Below are positions 6,023 through 14,312 of a stretch of DNA of 45,281 bases, piece by piece (positions within the stretch are counted from its first letter, which is position 1; the number at the start of each line of letters is the position of its first letter). Source of the stretch: Candidatus Flemingiibacterium merdigallinarum (GTDB taxonomy: Bacteria; Bacillota; Clostridia; Oscillospirales; CAG-272); assembly GCA_904386005.1 (NCBI GenBank), contig CAJFKR010000012.1:1-45281 (forward strand), given 5' to 3'. The position numbers and the translations under genes were made by a program. The notes below the pieces were generated by a model. It was not told the DNA's origin. It worked only from the letters and a program-made list of their open reading frames with translations, and searched no databases.

Positions 6023-7432
6023 TTATCTGCTGAGCCCTAAGAAAGCGGCGAACGCGTCGATATATTCGTCAGCCTTCGCCTTGACCGGAGCCTCGGCAAA
6101 GATGCGCAATAACGGCTCGGTGCCCGAGAAGCGGCAGATTATGAAGCCGTTTTCGAAGTAGACCTTGCAGCCGTCCTCGTAGCTTACCTTGACCGGTTTC
6201 TCGCCGAAGTCGGGGAGCTTTTTCTCGACGAAAACGATCTCGTTGATTCTCGCCTTGTCCTCCGGCTGGAAGCGCAGATTGAATTCACTCATCTCGTATG
6301 AACCGTATTTCTGCGTCAGGTCGTCCATGATTTCGCTTGGAGATCTGCCGATTTTCGCGATCATCTCGACAAACAGCGCGGCGGCGTAGACCGAATCCTT
6401 GCCGTGGATGTGACCGCGCACCGTGAGACCGCCCGAAGACTCGCCGCCGAGTACCGCGTCGACTTCGTCGATTTTCGACGATATCCACTTGAAGCCGACC
6501 GGAACCTCGTAGCAGACCTCGCCGAAGCTCTCGGCGACGCGGTCGAGCATATGCGTAGTCGCGAGGTTGCGCACGACCGGACCGCGCCAGCCTTTGTACT
6601 CATGTAGATAATAATAGAGCATGACGAGTATCTCGTTCGCGCTGATGTAGCGACCGTTCTTGTCGATGATACCCAAGCGGTCGCCGTCGCCGTCGACACC
6701 GATACCGAGATCATACCCGCCGCTGACGACTCTGCGCGAAAGGTCAGCGAGTGTCGATTCGGTCGGCGCGGGCATAGAGCCGCCGAAATACGCGTCCTTG
6801 TTGTTGTTGATTATGTCAAGCGTGCAGCGCGTGGTGTGGAATATGACCATGAGCGGATACGCGGACGAGCCGTGCATTGGGTCGAACAGTATGCGCAGTC
6901 CGGCTTCGCGGATCGCGTCGGTATCGAGCACGCCGAGTATATCGTCGAGGAACTCGTTGAAGGGATTCTTTATGTAGGTTATCTTCCCTGCCGCGACCGC
7001 TTCATTGAATTCAAGCGATTTTACCTCGGGCAGATTCGCGATTATTTCTTCGAGCTGTGCGGTCGTCTCGGCGGGAGCGTCGCGTCCCTCTTTGACAATC
7101 AGCTTGATTCCATTATATTCGGACGGGTTATGGCTGGCAGTGACTTCCATTCCGTAGTCGAGTCCGAGCTTCATTACGGTGTGCATGATAAGCGGCGTGG
7201 GCGCGCTGCGATTCAAAAACAACACCTGTATGTCGTAGGCCGCGAGCGTTCCGGCAATCCACTTCGCCGCCGAGTCTGACAGGAATCTGCGGTCGTATCC
7301 AATGATAATCGGCGTAGTCCCGCCCTCGATCCTCCGAAGCTCCGCGACTCCCGCCGCTACCCTTGTTATATTTTCTCGGATAAAGTCGTCGCCAATAACC
7401 GCGCGCCAACCTCCAGTGCCAAATTTTATCAT
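6023..7432 (-). CDS. Phosphoglucomutase/phosphomannomutase family protein
   Basis: This 469-residue alpha-D-phosphohexomutase interconverts hexose 6- and 1-phosphates in the cytoplasm through a phosphoserine. Motifs in order: active-site TASHNP at 98-103 (Ser100), metal loop DGDGDR at 247-252, sugar-binding GESSGG at 330-335, and phosphate-binding RFSGTEP near the C-terminus. Whether glucose, mannose or glucosamine phosphate is the substrate cannot be read off. The start is ATG at 7432, with AAGGAAG upstream; the open frame continues to 7465. Upstream on the same strand lie the zinc-ribbon and GH27 genes, so it may serve galactose entry, but a six-hairpin array separates it from them and may uncouple its expression. 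Confidence 0.88.
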   Translation of the reverse strand: MIKFGTGGWRAVIGDDFIRENITRVAAGVAELRRIEGGTTPIIIGYDRRFLSDSAAKWIAGTLAAYDIQVLFLNRSAPTPLIMHTVMKLGLDYGMEVTASHNPSEYNGIKLIVKEGRDAPAETTAQLEEIIANLPEVKSLEFNEAVAAGKITYIKNPFNEFLDDILGVLDTDAIREAGLRILFDPMHGSSAYPLMVIFHTTRCTLDIINNNKDAYFGGSMPAPTESTLADLSRRVVSGGYDLGIGVDGDGDRLGIIDKNGRYISANEILVMLYYYLHEYKGWRGPVVRNLATTHMLDRVAESFGEVCYEVPVGFKWISSKIDEVDAVLGGESSGGLTVRGHIHGKDSVYAAALFVEMIAKIGRSPSEIMDDLTQKYGSYEMSEFNLRFQPEDKARINEIVFVEKKLPDFGEKPVKVSYEDGCKVYFENGFIICRFSGTEPLLRIFAEAPVKAKADEYIDAFAAFLGLSR

Positions 7433-7474
7433 TTCTTTTCTTCCTTTTGTTTTAAGTTTGTGCAATTTCCCCGC

Positions 7475-7647
7475 AATTCGCGCAGCGAATTACGGGATAA
7501 AATTCGCCTCCGGCGAATTTTTTCCACAGCTCTCGATTCGCTCCGCGAATCGAGACCACTCTCTGCGCCATAGGCGCAGACCACTCTCTCCCGCTGCGCG
7601 GGAGACCACTCTCTAATCTTTGCCGCAGGCAAAGATTAGACCACTCT
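7475..7647 (-). repeat. Six-hairpin array with 8-nt linkers in the phosphohexomutase leader
   Basis: Six perfect hairpins, each with a 3-nt loop, lie in 165 bp (plus-strand coordinates, one arm given): 7475-7491 AATTCGC, loop GCA; 7499-7521 AAAATTCGCC, loop TCC; 7532-7554 CTCGATTCGC, loop TCC; 7563-7579 CTGCGCC, loop ATA; 7588-7604 CTCCCGC, loop TGC; 7613-7639 CTAATCTTTGCC, loop GCA. The last four are each followed by ACCACTCT (7555, 7580, 7605, 7640). Their stems begin CT and end AG, so the shared unit between hairpins reads AGACCACTCTCT. A degenerate linker (CCACAGCTCT, 7524-7533) precedes the third hairpin. The array is transcribed leftward if read through from GH27. Confidence 0.9.
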
Positions 7648-7694
7648 TAAATCATGAACAGACAAAAAAACAGCGCACTTAGCAATCGCCCGCA

Positions 7695-7886
7695 CTAACT
7701 GAAAAGCGTGCAGCCTTGCTTTTTGTAGTACTCGGCGAGCTCGTCGAGCTTGGATTCTTCCATATTAAAGTGCTGTGAAAGACAGCGCTTGCACATGAAG
7801 CTCTCCGCTCCGCGAGATATCAGCTTGCGGTGCAGAGCCTTGTCAAGCTGACACAGCTCCGCACCGCACCTTGAGCAACGCTCCAT
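7695..7886 (-). CDS. Small zinc-ribbon protein, 63 residues
   Basis: This short cytoplasmic protein has two CxxC pairs (CSRC at 4-7 and CKRC at 32-35) about 25 residues apart, enough to bind one zinc ion, followed by a charged helix and the ending CTLFS. I recall similar small proteins in Clostridia but no function. Its ATG shares one base with the TAA stop of the GH27 gene (TAATG), so the two are translationally coupled. That suggests it works with, or is dosed with, the alpha-galactosidase. The stop is about 260 bp before the phosphohexomutase start, with the hairpin array between. Confidence 0.75.
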   Translation of the reverse strand: MERCSRCGAELCQLDKALHRKLISRGAESFMCKRCLSQHFNMEESKLDELAEYYKKQGCTLFS

Positions 7887-9013
7887 TATTTAACGAGCTT
7901 CGCCTTGAATATCTTGACGTCGTGCTTTGCGACCGGCATCAGGATATAATCTCTGTACTGACCTACTACCTCTCCGGTCATAAGGTCGTGCAGCTCCAGC
8001 TTTCTTCCGCTGTTGTTCGGGATGCCGAACAGCTCGAGCATAGCCGGAATATTGGCGTCGCCCTCGGAGAAGTTGTAGAACGCAATTGCGTATTCGCCGT
8101 TAGCGAGATGCTTGAAGGCGCACTTCAGATTTTCGTTCCACGGATGGTTCTGCCATACCGGCGGGCGGTTGGCTTCGTCCTGGTTAATCGCGATCAGCGC
8201 GCGGTTCGTTATGAGCGCCTTTGCCTCGGCGGAGATATTGCGGATGTCACAGCCGAGCATCAGCGGCGCGCAGTACATACACCAGAGCGTGAACTGCTGG
8301 CGGTATTCGGCGTCGTCGCAGCCGCCTCTACCGACGAGTCCCTTGCCGTACATACCGACAGTAAGCATATCGATGTCGTTGTAGCAGTTTTCAGCCGAAT
8401 AGCCGAATTTGTTCATCTGGCTTACCGCGATGTCCTTGTAGCTCTGGAAGGTGTCGACAATGTCTCCGGTCGAGCGGTACATATGAGCTCCGGTCGAGCG
8501 AATCCAAGTCCAGACGTCCTCGGTGCCCCAGTTGCAGGCGGAGTAGAGGATGTCGCGGCCGCAGTTCTCGAGCGCGATACCCATTCTGTGGTAGAGCAGC
8601 TGGCAGTCAGCCGTGCGCGGCTTGTAGCAGTTGTCGTATTTGAGGAAGTCGACGCCCCACTCGGCGAAGGTCTCAGCGTCGAGGAACTCGTGGTCGAAGC
8701 TGCCCGGGTAGTCGGCGCAGGTGCGCACACCGGTGCAGGAATACATACCGAACTTGAGTCCGCGCGCGTGTATGTAGTCGGCGATGTCGCGCATACCCTT
8801 CGGGAACTTCTCGTGGCTGGCGACCAGACGGTCGGTCTCGGGGTCGCGGACCTTTTCTGACCAGCAGTCGTCAATGACGATGTATTCGTAGCCGTAGTCC
8901 TTGAGTCCGAGCTCGACGAAAGCGTCGGTCGACTCCTTGACTATCTGCTCGTTGACCTCAGGTCCAAAGGTGTTCCAGGTGTTCCAACCCATCGGTGGTT
9001 TTTTGACTATCAT
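7886..9013 (-). CDS. GH27 alpha-galactosidase
   Basis: This 375-residue glycoside hydrolase family 27 enzyme removes terminal alpha-linked galactose with a retaining mechanism. The N-terminal barrel starts PPMGWNTWNTFG. The nucleophile is Asp127 in FLKYDNC and the acid/base is Asp184 in STGDI. IDDCW (48-51) binds the galactose. No signal peptide is present, so it acts inside the cell on imported oligosaccharides such as melibiose-type sugars; a related specificity such as N-acetylgalactosaminidase cannot be excluded. The ATG at 9013 is preferred because AAAGGA then lies 9 nt upstream; an in-frame TTG at 9022 is too close to it. It heads an operon with the zinc-ribbon gene. Confidence 0.9.
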   Translation of the reverse strand: MIVKKPPMGWNTWNTFGPEVNEQIVKESTDAFVELGLKDYGYEYIVIDDCWSEKVRDPETDRLVASHEKFPKGMRDIADYIHARGLKFGMYSCTGVRTCADYPGSFDHEFLDAETFAEWGVDFLKYDNCYKPRTADCQLLYHRMGIALENCGRDILYSACNWGTEDVWTWIRSTGAHMYRSTGDIVDTFQSYKDIAVSQMNKFGYSAENCYNDIDMLTVGMYGKGLVGRGGCDDAEYRQQFTLWCMYCAPLMLGCDIRNISAEAKALITNRALIAINQDEANRPPVWQNHPWNENLKCAFKHLANGEYAIAFYNFSEGDANIPAMLELFGIPNNSGRKLELHDLMTGEVVGQYRDYILMPVAKHDVKIFKAKLVK

Positions 9014-9076
9014 TTTTTTCAATCCTTTCGAAAATGTATTTCTTAAATATACTTAATAATGTGCTTCGCTGATAAT

Positions 9077-9105
9077 ATTATATCATATCGAATCGACAAT
9101 TTCAA
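9077..9105 (-). promoter_or_regulatory. Sigma-A promoter of the GH27 operon
   Basis: Read on the minus strand: TTGAAA (9105-9100), 17 bp, TATAAT (9082-9077). It lies about 65 bp before the GH27 start codon. Confidence 0.7.
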
Positions 9106-9123
9106 TAGAGACGGAAATTTTTT

Positions 9124-10338
9124 TCAAAGCTTTGACGCGGCGAGCAGACGCTTATTCAGTCGGTCGTTGACGAGGTCGCCGCGGTCGATTATCGTTATTC
9201 CCATGTCCTCGGCGCGCTGCGTCAGATATTCGTCGCGGCCGCGCACGTCCGCCATCGTCACGAGCACCGGTCGTCCGTTAGTCTGCCCGAACTGCTTCGC
9301 GAGCGTCTTTATTTCATTGAGCGCGACGACGTTTGGCGTGCCCGACTTGCAGGAGATGAACACAGGTATCTGGCAGCGCGTCAGCATGACGTCGATTTCG
9401 TTTATTGTGTTGATTCGCTGGCTCAAATCCCCGTCCCAGTCGACGACTACGCTCAGCTTCACATCGTCGTAGCAGCCCGAACGGAGCGTCTCGGCGAATA
9501 CATATAGTTCAAGGCAAATTCCGGTGTCGATAAGGCAGCTGCGCATGAGGTGGCTTTTGAACCTAAACCCGAGCGTACCTCCCTTTTCGGTAAAATCGAG
9601 GATGATTCCCGCCCCCGCGAGCTCGCGCATCAGTTGAATATCGCAGTTGACCAGCTTGTCGCCGCTGTATATGACCGACGGCACGCTTATATGATCGAGC
9701 TCGTCTCCTCCGGCGTCGCTTTGACGCTTGACCGCCTGCTGTAGAAACGCGACCAGCCGGTGCCATGTGCGGTGACGGCGCTTAAAGATCTCCCACACAC
9801 GGAAGATGTCGGTTTCGGTCTCATTGTCGAGCGTGTCGAGCGAGACGTGACCGTGTTCCTTCATGACTCCGCCTGCGAGCGCGAGCAGCGACGGCACGTT
9901 GAAGTGCGGGTCGGACTTCATGTCCTCGGCTATGGGACAATTGTAAATATCGCGATAGCAGCGTTCGTACCGGTCGTATCTGAGCAGCGGTATATTCTTC
10001 TCCCGTGCGAGCATTCCCACCGCTACGAGAGCGACCTCGCTGCCTCCGGTAAGGTCTATCAAACAATTGTCAAACAGGCTCAATATGTGAGTCAGCTCGG
10101 CAATAACCGATTCAAGACTCAACATATCGGTTGAATAGAAAAAGCATTTGGTATTGAGTCCGAGACTGCGCAGACAGGTGATTATGCTGTTCTTGACCCG
10201 CTTGGATTTCAGCTTGCGCGTACCGATATACACGGCGTTCTGCGGCTTGAACTCGGTCACTGCGAGCACGTTGTATATCTGTTCGTCGTCGTAAATTTCA
10301 ATCACAGTGTCATATGGCAATGTGTGTTCTGAATCCAT
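9124..10338 (-). CDS. CARF-domain nuclease of the Card1/DUF1887 type
   Basis: This 404-residue protein has an N-terminal CARF (CRISPR-associated Rossmann fold) half with the ligand-loop signature DLTGGSEVA (95-103), a central helical/winged region, and a C-terminal PD-(D/E)XK-type nuclease half. Candidate catalytic residues are Glu277 (CLELYV), Asp316 (NEIDVM), Lys331 (ISCKSG) and Glu342. In type III CRISPR systems, Card1/Can2 proteins of this family are switched on by cyclic oligoadenylate and cut single- or double-stranded nucleic acid. No cas gene or CRISPR array lies in this window, so the activator here is unknown. GGGGG lies just before the ATG. It is divergent from pcrA. Confidence 0.82.
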   Translation of the reverse strand: MDSEHTLPYDTVIEIYDDEQIYNVLAVTEFKPQNAVYIGTRKLKSKRVKNSIITCLRSLGLNTKCFFYSTDMLSLESVIAELTHILSLFDNCLIDLTGGSEVALVAVGMLAREKNIPLLRYDRYERCYRDIYNCPIAEDMKSDPHFNVPSLLALAGGVMKEHGHVSLDTLDNETETDIFRVWEIFKRRHRTWHRLVAFLQQAVKRQSDAGGDELDHISVPSVIYSGDKLVNCDIQLMRELAGAGIILDFTEKGGTLGFRFKSHLMRSCLIDTGICLELYVFAETLRSGCYDDVKLSVVVDWDGDLSQRINTINEIDVMLTRCQIPVFISCKSGTPNVVALNEIKTLAKQFGQTNGRPVLVTMADVRGRDEYLTQRAEDMGITIIDRGDLVNDRLNKRLLAASKL

Positions 10339-10398
10339 ACAAACCCCCGTTTTTGTGTTAATTTGATATTGTGCAAGACATCAGGAAATGTGCGTGAG

Positions 10399-10427
10399 TT
10401 TATAATAATGATACTTGCCGGCGGCAA
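10399..10427 (-). promoter_or_regulatory. Promoter of the CARF-nuclease gene with a hairpin over its -35
   Basis: On the minus strand TTGCCG (10427-10422), 17 bp, TATAAA (10404-10399). The -35 is part of a small palindromic repeat, TTGCC around GGC (10415-10427), which could be a repressor site. The match to consensus is moderate. Confidence 0.45.
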
Positions 10428-10538
10428 ATATCTTCCGAAACTCCCCTGCTAATCTCGCGTCATTTTATTAAAGTGTATCACAAAATAATGAACATATCAA
10501 CCCATTGGGGGTAAAAAACTTAAAATTCGCGTTTGCGC

Positions 10539-10567
10539 TTGAAAAAATGATTAAAATATAGTATAAT
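10539..10567 (+). promoter_or_regulatory. Sigma-A promoter of pcrA
   Basis: TTGAAA (10539-10544), 17 bp, TATAAT (10562-10567). Confidence 0.75.
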
Positions 10568-10662
10568 AGTAGTATCAGAATATTTGTTTACTCATAGCAA
10601 TGTTAATAGTAGACAAATGTTACATTGATTCAGACATTACTGCACACACATGGAGGATTGAA

Positions 10663-13050
10663 ATGGCACAAAGTCAGAGCGAGCGTTTCGTTGCGGCAAA
10701 GCGGGCGCTTCTTCTAAAGCTATACAGAAAAATGAACGAAATGCAGCGTCAGGCTATATTCTGCGTCGATGGACCGCTGCTCGTGCTCGCGGGAGCCGGA
10801 AGCGGCAAGACGACGGTACTCGTCAATCGCATCGCGCATATAATCAGATACGGCAAAATCTACGATTCGGACAGATTGCCGGATGGCTTCACCGAGGCCG
10901 ACCTCGAGTCGCTCGAGGCGGCGGCGCGGAACAGTGAGACCACGCCGGAGGACGCCGCCGAGATTCTGACCGAATATGCCGACGCCCCCTGTCCTCCGTG
11001 GGCGATACTGTCCATCACCTTTACAAACAAAGCGGCGCGCGAAATGAAAGAACGGTTATGCTCTGTACTCGGCGACCCGAATGTCGCCGGGGACATCTGG
11101 TCGGGCACCTTCCATTCGGTCTGCGTCCGCATACTGCGCAAATACGGCGAGCGGATCGGCTACCCGTCGTCCTTCTCGATATACGACAGCGAGGATCAGA
11201 AGCGGCTTATAACCGCTTGTCAGAAGGAGCTGTCGCTCGATGAAAAGATGTTTCCGATCAGGGGTACGATGAACGCGATTTCGCGCGCCAAGGACAAGCT
11301 CATCGACCCGGACAGATTCGAGCGCGACGCCGGCAGTGATTTCCGACTGCAGAAGATCTCCGAGGTTTACCGGCTCTACCAGTCAAAGCTTGCCGACGCC
11401 GCCGCGCTCGATTTCGACGACCTTATAATGCAGACCGTGAAGCTCTTGAAGTCAGATGCCGAAGCCCGCGACTACTACCAGAAGCGGTTCAAATATGTCT
11501 GCGTCGACGAATACCAGGACACGAACTGCGCGCAGTTTGAGTTTGTGCGTCTGATCAGCGGCAAATATAACAATATCATGGTCGTCGGCGACGACGACCA
11601 GTCGATCTACCGTTTCCGCGGAGCCACGGTCGAGAACATACTTGACTTCGACAAAGAATATCCCGACGCCACGGTGATTAAGCTCGAACAGAATTACCGC
11701 TCGACCAAGAACATCCTCGCCGCGGCGAACGCGGTGATCAGCCACAACCTGTCGCGTCATGAGAAGAAGCTGTGGTGCGACGGCGCCGAGGGCGACAAGA
11801 TACGCGTAAAGAAGCTCCAGAACCAGAACGAGGAAGCCAAATACATCATTAATAAAATACTCGACGGCACGACCCGCGAGAAGCGCAAATTTTCGGATTT
11901 CGCGGTGCTCTACCGCATGAACGCGCAGTCGAACACTATAGAGAACTACTTCTCAAAGAGCGGAATTCCCTACCGCATACTCGGCGGCGTCCGCTTCTAC
12001 GAGCGCATGGAGATAAAGGATCTCATCGCCTACCTGTGCGTTTTGCAGAATCCGAACGACTCGGTAAGACTCCGCCGCATAATCAATCAGCCGAAACGCA
12101 AGCTCGGCGAGACTACAATTGACGCGGTGTTCCAGATAGCCGCCGCTGAGGGGCGCGGACCATTCGACATAATGGAGCATTCGTCGCAGTATACCGCGCT
12201 CGCGAAATCGGCGCCGCGACTCGCCGATTTTGTGCAGTTGATACGCTCGCTGCGTGCCGCCGCCGACTCGATGCCGGTGTCCGAGCTGATAAAGCTGGTA
12301 TACGACCGCACCGGCTACAGCGATATGCTGAAGAATTCGGGCATTGAGGGACTCGAGCGGATCGCCAACGTCGGCGAGCTCATCTCGAACGCGGTCGCGT
12401 ATGAGCAGGACAACAGCGAAGCGAGCCTTGCCGGCTTCCTCGAGGACGTCGCGCTGATCAGCGACGTCGATAATTACGACGAAAACGCCGACGCGGTCGT
12501 GCTGATGACAATGCACAGCGCGAAAGGTCTCGAGTTTCCGGTCGTGTTCCTGCCCGGCTTTGAGGACGGCATATTCCCGAGCATACAGTCGGCGTCCGAC
12601 CCGGAGGAGCTCGAGGAGGAGCGCCGGCTCGCATATGTAGCGATCACGCGCGCAAAGGAGCGGCTCTACTGTATCCATGTGCGCGAGCGACTGATCTTCG
12701 GAAAGACACAGTTTAATCCGCGTTCGCGCTTTATCAACGAGATTCCCGAGGAAATAATCGACCTCGGCTATATGCCGAAAAAAGAGGAATCGCCGCAGCC
12801 GTCGCGTCAGCGCAAGCCGGTCATATCGCGCGAATTTTTCAAGGCGGCCGACCTCGCGTCGGACGTCGGACGTTCCGGCACGGTAGAGACCTTCGCGGTC
12901 GGCGACCATGTATCGCACATCACATTCGGAAACGGAGAAATAATCTCGGTAACGCCGATGGGTTCGGATTTATTATATGAAATAATCTTCGACAAGGTAG
13001 GCACAAAGAAGCTGATGGCAACCTACGCCAAGCTGAAGCGAGCCGAATAA
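10663..13050 (+). CDS. pcrA: ATP-dependent DNA helicase PcrA/UvrD
   Basis: This 795-residue superfamily 1A 3'-5' helicase acts in DNA repair and replication-fork processing. Motifs in order: GAGSGKT (45-51), TFTNKAAREMKER (Ia), DEYQDTN (II), GDDDQSIYRFRGA (III), QNYRST (IV), MTMHSAKGLEFPVVF (V) and AYVAITRAKERL (VI). A basic Tudor-like tail (VGDHVSHITFGNGEI) matches PcrA, which binds RNA polymerase through it. An acidic insert of about 50 residues separates motif I from Ia, longer than in Bacillus PcrA. ATG at 10663 follows GGAGGATTGAA; an upstream in-frame start at 10600 lacks an SD. The gene has its own promoter and terminator. Confidence 0.92.
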   Translation: MAQSQSERFVAAKRALLLKLYRKMNEMQRQAIFCVDGPLLVLAGAGSGKTTVLVNRIAHIIRYGKIYDSDRLPDGFTEADLESLEAAARNSETTPEDAAEILTEYADAPCPPWAILSITFTNKAAREMKERLCSVLGDPNVAGDIWSGTFHSVCVRILRKYGERIGYPSSFSIYDSEDQKRLITACQKELSLDEKMFPIRGTMNAISRAKDKLIDPDRFERDAGSDFRLQKISEVYRLYQSKLADAAALDFDDLIMQTVKLLKSDAEARDYYQKRFKYVCVDEYQDTNCAQFEFVRLISGKYNNIMVVGDDDQSIYRFRGATVENILDFDKEYPDATVIKLEQNYRSTKNILAAANAVISHNLSRHEKKLWCDGAEGDKIRVKKLQNQNEEAKYIINKILDGTTREKRKFSDFAVLYRMNAQSNTIENYFSKSGIPYRILGGVRFYERMEIKDLIAYLCVLQNPNDSVRLRRIINQPKRKLGETTIDAVFQIAAAEGRGPFDIMEHSSQYTALAKSAPRLADFVQLIRSLRAAADSMPVSELIKLVYDRTGYSDMLKNSGIEGLERIANVGELISNAVAYEQDNSEASLAGFLEDVALISDVDNYDENADAVVLMTMHSAKGLEFPVVFLPGFEDGIFPSIQSASDPEELEEERRLAYVAITRAKERLYCIHVRERLIFGKTQFNPRSRFINEIPEEIIDLGYMPKKEESPQPSRQRKPVISREFFKAADLASDVGRSGTVETFAVGDHVSHITFGNGEIISVTPMGSDLLYEIIFDKVGTKKLMATYAKLKRAE

Positions 13051-13062
13051 TAATACACAAAG

Positions 13063-13086
13063 ACCACATCTTTCGATGTGGTTTTT
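13063..13086 (+). terminator. Rho-independent terminator of pcrA
   Basis: 8-bp stem ACCACATC/GATGTGGT, loop TTTC, followed by TTTT and weak further pairing (CACAAA/TTTGTG). Confidence 0.8.
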
Positions 13087-13121
13087 GTGATATCGGGAGA
13101 TTGAAACGAGAGAGCTTTTTT

Positions 13122-13361
13122 AGTGAGGAGTTAGGAGTGAGGAGTGAGGAGTTAAGGAACAAAAAAATTGCCGAAGGCAATTTTTTTGAATAATTATATT
13201 TCGCGCCGCGGCTGAATATCGCGACAGCGCCGAGTTGAGTTGTATGGTTTTATTCACTCATAAAAACACGTTGACGCGTTTATGATTAATTTCATAAAAA
13301 ATTCCCGCAGGGAATTTTTTATGTACCATAACTCCTCACTCCTAATTCCTCACTCCTCACT
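13122..13361. mobile_element. 240-bp MITE-like repeat element
   Basis: The left end (13122-13154) is built from AGTGAGGAGT/TTAGGAG repeats, and the right end (13329-13361) is its near-perfect inverted copy. Just inside each end is a perfect hairpin: 13161-13187 (arm AAAAAAATTGCC, loop GAA) and 13293-13323 (arm CATAAAAAATTCCC, loop GCA). The centre has no open frame. GAGTGAGGAGT-type repeats are widespread in bacterial genomes, but the function of this unit is unknown. No transposase is present, so movement would depend on an enzyme elsewhere. It lies between the pcrA terminator and the end of an AraC gene. Confidence 0.65.
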
Positions 13362-13409
13362 TGACTTGACATAGCGTTTCTGCCCCTCGTCGCACCAGTA
13401 TAAGCTCCG

Positions 13410-14225
13410 TCATTCCTTTTTATATGCGTTCTGCGTGTACGCGCCGGGGGTCACTCCTGCGAGCTTCTTGAACGAGCGGATGAACGTACCCGGATTCGTG
13501 TAGCCGAGCTCAATCGCGACCGCCTGTACGCTCTTGCCTGAAGTTAAAGCCAGCTTCGCGCGTTCAAGACAGAGCAGCTCCACATATTGCTTCAATGTCA
13601 TACCGGTTTCACGCTTGAAATCGGCGGCGAGCTTCGCGCGGCTGACAAAGAAATCAGACGCGATTTCCTCGGCGGTCATCACCGGCGACAGGTTCTCGGA
13701 GATGTACCGCACGATTCCGTTGATATAGCTGCCGGACGGCTTGCCGTGTGAATAGAAGCCCTCGGGACGCGAGCTTTTTAATATGTTAAGTATCACACCG
13801 AGCAAAGCGGTCGCCTTTTCATCGTCATAACGCGCGCGCATCAATGGTCGTATATAGTATAACAGCTCGTCGAGTGTGTCCCTCTCGGGATGAATTACCG
13901 CGACGTTTGACGAAAATAATCGTTCGGTGTCGGCTAAAATCGCCGGATAGCTGCGGAAGATATCCGCTTTGTAATGTATGTTGTACCGCTCGTATTCGAA
14001 CTCGGGGTCGGTCAAAACGCGGTGGAAGGTCCCCGGAAAATGAAAAATTATACAGGGCGCTTCGGTTTCAATCGAGTCGTTGTTGTTCGAAATAGTCAGC
14101 CGTCCCTCGGTCACGACCGAAATTTCATAATGCGTATGGTTGTGCTCACAAGGCATCCCATAACCGCGGCAGCGCAGGTAGTCGGCGCATATAATCGCTT
14201 CAAGCTCGCAGTGTTCCCTTTTCAT
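13410..14225 (-). CDS. AraC-family transcriptional regulator
   Basis: This 271-residue regulator has an N-terminal cupin sensor (CEHNHTHYEISVVTEG, with HxHxxYE metal/ligand-pocket layout at about residues 28-33) and a C-terminal double HTH (EEIASDFFVSRAKLAADFKR and VQAVAIELGYTNPGTFIRSF). The type usually controls sugar transport or hydrolysis genes. The gene is divergent from the MarR-ABC exporter operon, but nothing shows that it controls it. GGAG lies about 10 nt before the ATG. The target is unknown. Confidence 0.85.
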   Translation of the reverse strand: MKREHCELEAIICADYLRCRGYGMPCEHNHTHYEISVVTEGRLTISNNNDSIETEAPCIIFHFPGTFHRVLTDPEFEYERYNIHYKADIFRSYPAILADTERLFSSNVAVIHPERDTLDELLYYIRPLMRARYDDEKATALLGVILNILKSSRPEGFYSHGKPSGSYINGIVRYISENLSPVMTAEEIASDFFVSRAKLAADFKRETGMTLKQYVELLCLERAKLALTSGKSVQAVAIELGYTNPGTFIRSFKKLAGVTPGAYTQNAYKKE

Positions 14226-14312
14226 TCGGATTCAGCTCCGTTTATTAAGAATATATAAGACTACAACTATTATATCATAGTTTCACCGGCTCTGCGGGGT
14301 TAGTATTAGAAT

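Larger units (their letters stand above)
10339..10662. other. Divergent intergenic region, CARF-nuclease / pcrA
   Basis: This 324-bp gap holds the divergent promoters listed separately. Nothing else recognisable was seen; in particular there is no CRISPR repeat. Confidence 0.5.

Noticed and set aside
7475-7647. CRISPR array
   Set aside because: The constant unit is only 8-12 nt and every variable unit is a self-complementary hairpin, so it cannot be repeat-spacer DNA. No cas genes are present.
7871-8860. 329-codon plus-strand ORF over the GH27 gene
   Set aside because: It lies antisense to a clear GH27 gene with catalytic motifs and has no recognisable domain; it is a frame shadow caused by codon bias.
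11953-12918. 321-codon minus-strand ORF over pcrA
   Set aside because: Antisense to helicase motifs IV-VI of pcrA; no SD and no recognisable family.
13122-13361. Insertion sequence
   Set aside because: It has inverted ends but only about 240 bp and no transposase frame, so at most a non-autonomous element.
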